64,000 nucleotides of DNA from Marsupella aquatica (Eukaryota > Marchantiophyta). Below, piece after piece: positions 59,541 through 64,000 of this stretch (position 1 is its first letter; each line of letters begins with the position of its first letter). Location: NCBI GenBank assembly GCA_973895155.1, contig OZ316891.1:10106001-10170000 (forward strand). Direction: 5' to 3'. The notes under the pieces are model-generated. The model saw nothing but the letters and a program-made list of their open reading frames with translations. It was not told the origin of the DNA and ran no database searches. A program made the translations under genes and the position numbers.

Positions 59541-59563
59541 TCCCACTCCCACTCCCACTCCCA
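59541..59563. repeat. CTCCCA hexamer microsatellite
   Basis: About four tandem copies of CTCCCA. Confidence 0.85.
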
Positions 59564-60938
59564 GGAGGCGGGAATAAAGATGAAGAGTAGAGTTGAATAC
59601 ACCTCCAGGGGGTAGTTTTTTAGGCTTTCTCTTTTATTCCGGGTGGCCAATGTGAGCCTTCCAGGGAGAACATGCTGAGAATATTCCTTATCTAATTTTG
59701 CTAGGTTAGTTTTTGACCATTAGATCTCCCTAGATTTAAGAAGACTAGCCCCGACTACCCGTTCTTTGAACATGAATAGAGGAGATGACACCGTTCTTTG
59801 AAGATTAAAACAACCATCATGCCTGGCCCATCATTTTAACAATCATACATATCACAACATACTCTTTTCTATGCACATAAATCATGGTGGGACCCTAGAG
59901 TCACGGTCTGGAGGCTTCACTCTAGAAGCCTAGACCTTAACTCTAGCTTCCCGTCGCACTTTATATATAAGATATAAAAGAAAATGGCTAGTGAGGTTCT
60001 TGGCTAGGTGTGAAACTTGCTAATTAGAAGCAAAACGAGAATTGAATACTTGTCATTTAGGAGGAATTTGGTGAATTTTTGCAACTTAACAAAAAAATCT
60101 GCATCTCATTGTGGTGTAGAGGGAGGGCTAGGCATTGATGTATTCAAGGGTCATGTTAGGGGAGGTTGGTTGGCTTTGACTTGAGGTACACCTTGGGTCT
60201 GGGCCATCTAGGCATGCCAGTTCATTAGCACCGATGGTGCTATCATTGTCACCCCAGGATGATAGACCGTAGCTTGATAACCACGGTTGATCTCAAGGAG
60301 CTAGTGGGTGTTTTATGAAGCACCCAATTGGGGCTGCGAGGGGAGTTGTTAGAGCTGGACAGCGGGTTGGGGTCAGGGCAAGACAATTGGTACGAGCATG
60401 TGAAGTATCTCATTAGGTGGAATCCAGGTGTGATATGGCACCTGTTCCCCATGACTGGAAGTGGGAGTGTCACGGGGAGTGTCAGGCTTCCACTACCTGC
60501 TTCTACATCATGCAAGGTACACACTTTCTGAAGGGGAAAAGGGAATTCTAGTGGCTTGATTTGGAGCCCTGCTGGGCAAGGAGGTGCAAGATGGGACATG
60601 ATCCAACGGAGCAACTCACAATCAACCCAGAAGAGGGAGTGAGCAGTGTCAAAGTTCATGGGTTAAGGTGGGACTGGGTGAACTGATGGAACCCTCTGGC
60701 TGGCCCCAATCAGTCCCCCCCCCCCCCACCCCCAATGCAAACAGAGGTGAGCCCAGCCTGTACCTGACCTCAGATTTGCAACTCAATGCTCTCTCAACTC
60801 AATGCCTTTCAAGATTTTTCCCTTTGTATCTTTCAGGGCATTCTGGAGCATAACACCTGGTCAAGATTTGGATCACCTCTTTAGAAAAGACTCTCCACAA
60901 CGGTTACTAATGTTAGAGAAAACATAGTATGCCTTTTA

Positions 60939-61039
60939 AGTCCTGTTTGTGGAGCATTATGGGCAATAATTGTTCCTCAAAACTCAAGCTCTCAATTTTT
61001 TGGGGGCATAATATCCCATAATGCCCTCTAAACAGGACT
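60939..61039. repeat. Foldback of about 100 bp, MITE-like
   Basis: AGTCCTGTTTGTGGAGCATT with ATGGG at the left is matched by CCCATAATGCCCTCTAAACA with GGACT at the right. The arms pair over about 25 bases with three mismatches. There is no coding content. The middle is AT-rich. Confidence 0.75.
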
Positions 61040-62029
61040 CCAATGTATACGGAATATATTCAAACTGTCAACAAAGAAAAAGAGCTATAAAGGGAGATAT
61101 GATCCCAAAGGTAGGGAATCAATGTACGATAGCCACATGTAGAATAAAATCTATTTTGTACTTGGACCACACGCAACAAATCCTACTATAGATTTTGCCT
61201 CAGGGATACCCGTCCCTGCTTTGTCACTAAATGCTCCTCGATTCCCCCCACACACCCAGGCACACACCCATTCGGAAGACTCCCCCCATTTTTGAGTCCT
61301 AGTTCAGTTGCAGGCCAGGACCGCTTTTGGTCCCCTTGCTGCCCTTTCCCATCACGTGCCTGGACTGCTCTTAAAACTTTCCATTACCTCTAACAGGGTT
61401 TTAGGACAATCTAACCCAAAACTCAATTTGAGGGAAACTTGATTCTCTCCTGTATCAGGTGCAAAGATACTCTGCATGCACATTCCACACGGCAGCCAGA
61501 ATGAAAAGTGATGGCCAGAGAAACTGTGCATTTAGATTTTAAAAATAGAACAGGGCAAATCAACCCTAGGGGGTTAGTCTTAGCAGTCACCTCAAATCTA
61601 TGATGGAGGTGCAAAAACCATCGAGCATAGCAAAGGGCATAATTTGGATTCATTGAGAAATCATTTTCCGGTGCACGCTATTACATTCATTTGGCAGGGC
61701 CAAGGAATCATTTTATGGTGCATGCAATAGGATTCATCTGGCAGGAAGAAGGGATGATTTTCTGTTGCATGCACAAGGATACGTTCATAGTAGTACAAGG
61801 CCGGTTACTCATTCCACTCCTACTCGTTGCAGTACATTTTGTACACAAATGTCAGGTTTTTTTTAGTTCTCTGGACTTATCAATTTCAGATTTCAGTGGC
61901 AATGCCTTTTACATTCATTATGATAGTGATTCCAGCTGTCACACACTTCACAGATGCTATGTTCACACTTGGTAAGAAATAAACCTAGCTAACTCCTTGA
62001 ATGTCAAGAGTAACTTTGCATCGTTCCTT

Positions 62030-62350
62030 CACATTCTTTGAATGTGACGAGTAACTTTGCATAATAGAAGAGAATGACTTAGTAACTGCTTACAAATGTT
62101 TCTGAATGAAAAATGTAACTTGGCATACTCAACAAGAATGACTAAATTATCTGTCAAGTGAATGTCAGTGAATGAGAAAAATAAGCATGTTGAATGAGGA
62201 CGATGGAATGTGAATGAGTGAGAACATAAACTATTTAAGGTACAGAATGAGACTGATTGACTGTCAGTGAATGAGAATAAAATTGCATATTGAATGAGGA
62301 CGATTGATATCATGGCACATAAACTAAGAATAAAGAATGAAGTGACCGAA
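62030..62350. repeat. Degenerate GAATGAG-type repeats
   Basis: GTCAGTGAATGAGAA followed by TTGAATGAGGACGAT occurs at about 62165-62210 and again at about 62262-62305. GAGTAACTTTGCAT is doubled nearby (62009 and 62049). Pattern and period are irregular. Confidence 0.55.
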
Positions 62351-62909
62351 TAAAAATCTTGAAGTGAAATTGTGTGTACTTAGTGAATGAGAATGCTTTA
62401 TTTGTTTATGTTGTTTGGCTTCCAAAAATTACTCATTGCACTAGTAGAAAAGAGGGTTGATTATGACCCGACTACTTAGGACTCAGGTGACCCCAATTAT
62501 TTTCTATGACTCCAAATAGAATGGAGTATGTCATTACAACACTCCCTTAAATAATGACTAATGCCAGAGGAGTAAAGCTAAGTCAACAAGAATGACTTCA
62601 ATCATTCATTTCTATGACTCAAGGTTTCTTGCCAGGTTCTTGATTTGGATGACATTTGTGCATGTAGCTCTCATAGTCCTAGATACAGATAAGCAATAAA
62701 GAGAAGTGAGGTGGCATCTAGGAGGGGCAAGGTGGCACCTAGGAAGGGCAATGTAGCATTCATTGGTTTTCTAACCATTGAGTTGCGACCAAGTGTTGGG
62801 CTTCAAGGAAGTGAGCTTTGAGATTGAAGTTTGGAGAAACATAGAATAGAAGAAGAGAAGATGATTGTGGAAAGAGTATTGTGGAGTTGAAAGGGTATTT
62901 TGGAGTGGA

Positions 62910-63125
62910 AGAGTAGTGTGGAGAGAAAAGGGGAATTGTGAGAATGATTCATTGTTGAGTTGCTCTCTATATTTTTTGTGAGGGTTTGAGGGTGGAGAGC
63001 AATGGAGTCTGATGTCACGTTAGGAGAGGGAGAATAGAAGATGATGGGAGTGTAGAGAAGAGCCATAGCTCCTTTCTTATAGTGGCCTGATTGTAGAGAG
63101 AAAAGGGGAATTGTGAGAATGACTC
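62910..63125. repeat. Pair of near-identical 33-bp segments
   Basis: GAGAGAAAAGGGGAATTGTG with AGAATGA occurs at about 62921-62948 and again at about 63094-63122, about 175 bases apart. Confidence 0.7.
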
Positions 63126-63581
63126 CTTGTACAGTAGGGTGTCTCAAAGCAGCTCATTTCTGGAGGTACCAGGGACATGACCTTCAGCAAATTGGGCTGT
63201 CAGCGAATTAAAAGTTGCCTCGCACAGTATGCGTCAGCGCCCTACAGGGATTGTCTGCGCGGATGCAAAATTCATCAGCGCCCAGTTGATCCATGGGTAC
63301 GTGTTGAAACCCGTCTCAAAGCAAAAATTCTTTGGATTAAGTACGTCTGAAAGTGGGTTTCAGGTCAGACATAGATTTCTCAGAGCGGCTCAAGAAGAAG
63401 CAAACTGGAGCAGCAAGTTTGAGAATCCCTAATAGATTGGAGCACACCACCGAAGATCTGAGCGAGAGTGCAGGAGTAGTCTTGCTTGCCTTATGCATCA
63501 GTACCGAGGATCTGAGTAGATGAAGCAAAAAAATCTATATTGATTTTAGATATATATAAGCCAAAATTGGCAGTCAGCCTT

Positions 63582-63653
63582 GCCTCCGTAGCATAGTGGT
63601 ATTGCGTTCCCTTCGTAAGGGAAAGGTCGAGAGTTCGATCCTCTCCGTGGGCT
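63582..63653 (+). tRNA. tRNA-Thr (anticodon CGU)
   Basis: The gene is 72 nt and folds as a cloverleaf. The acceptor is GCCTCCG with CGTGGGC (one C-T mismatch and one G-T pair). The D arm is GCA/TGC. The anticodon stem is TTCCC/GGGAA around TTCGTAA, giving anticodon CGT at 63614-63616. The T arm is GAGAG-TTCGATC-CTCTC. A-box (TAGCATAGTGG) and B-box (GAGTTCGATCC) promoters for RNA polymerase III are present. There is no intron and no encoded CCA, as in nuclear genes. The discriminator base is T. A T-run terminator is not evident immediately downstream. Confidence 0.85.
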
Positions 63654-64000
63654 CTTCCTTTGCAATTAAGTATTTAAATTTGGATACTTTTTACTGGTTG
63701 CGAAGGGACTTTCTTCTCTTTCCGTTACATTCCTAGTAAAAGGCGATACGATTAAGTATGTAGGATTCTTCACGTTCGTCGGTGATGTGATCCCTTACGA
63801 CGTACACTTTCTTCATATTCCTCTGGGTGGAGCTGAATCTAGGGAGAGACGAGCTCATTTTCGTTTTGGGTGCCGAACATATTTTCTGCGGGTGGGTTAC
63901 TTCGAACTTTTTGGAGAGTGTCCGCAGGACATTTGATCTCACCAGGTTTTGGCGACAAATCAGCATGTATCAAGTTCAGATTTAAGCCATACAACCTAGA
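63654..64000. other. End of window, no recognisable gene
   Basis: A 77-residue open frame on the minus strand (63966-63733) has no recognised domain. Nothing else stands out. Confidence 0.4.

Larger units (their letters stand above)
59117..63581. other. Repeat-bearing intergenic region, no recognisable gene
   Basis: Only small repeats stand out: a CTCCCA hexamer run (59541-59563), a C tract (60715-60727), a foldback (60939-61039) and GAATGAG-rich degenerate repeats (62030-62350). Open frames here, such as the 136-residue one on the minus strand at 60659-60249, show no known domain. Confidence 0.45.

Overview
The window is nuclear DNA from a land plant. It has GT-AG introns of about 66 to 1,450 bp, a Ty1/copia retrotransposon primed by initiator tRNA-Met, two chloroplast-targeted proteins and a eukaryotic tRNA without encoded CCA. 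The glutamine synthetase is of the GSIIB type, which is known from green algae and non-flowering land plants but not from angiosperms. I therefore infer a non-flowering plant, perhaps bryophyte grade; the species cannot be fixed from the sequence.

Layout. 1-2.4 kb: no recognisable gene, MITE-like repeats. 2.4-5.7 kb: decayed KAPA synthase (bioF-like) pseudogene. 6.9-7.4 kb (minus): a small two-exon plant protein. 7.7-12.5 kb: pyrimidine tract, tRNA-derived SINE, CCCTAAATT-rich AT stretch and a foldback repeat. 13.07-19.50 kb (minus): structurally complete copia element with 5-bp target duplications, but with two in-frame TGA codons and a lysine in place of the catalytic integrase glutamate. 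19.5-23.6 kb: a related solo LTR and three diverged copies of a repeat whose hairpin shows compensatory base changes. 23.8-31.3 kb: a degenerate interspersed repeat family and about 180-bp tandem units, no convincing gene.

31.9-39.6 kb (plus): a nine-exon gene for an 1,818-residue nuclear-looking protein of unknown function. All eight junctions keep phase. A fragment of arogenate dehydrogenase with a ruined nucleotide-binding loop follows it. 40-46.7 kb: small duplications, foldbacks and AT microsatellites. 46.8-50.9 kb (plus): five-exon organellar GSIIB gene with a G-quadruplex-type tract upstream. 51-54.6 kb: minisatellites. 54.6-56.7 kb (plus): ORC2, lacking its extreme N-terminus. 57.2-59.1 kb (minus): a thylakoid-lumen PsbP-domain protein, tail-to-tail with ORC2. 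59.5-63.6 kb: repeats only. 63.58 kb: tRNA-Thr(CGU).

The genes do not form a pathway; they are independent plant genes in repeat-rich DNA. The least explained items are the covarying hairpin repeat (19.7, 21.5 and 22.7 kb) and the 1,818-residue protein.
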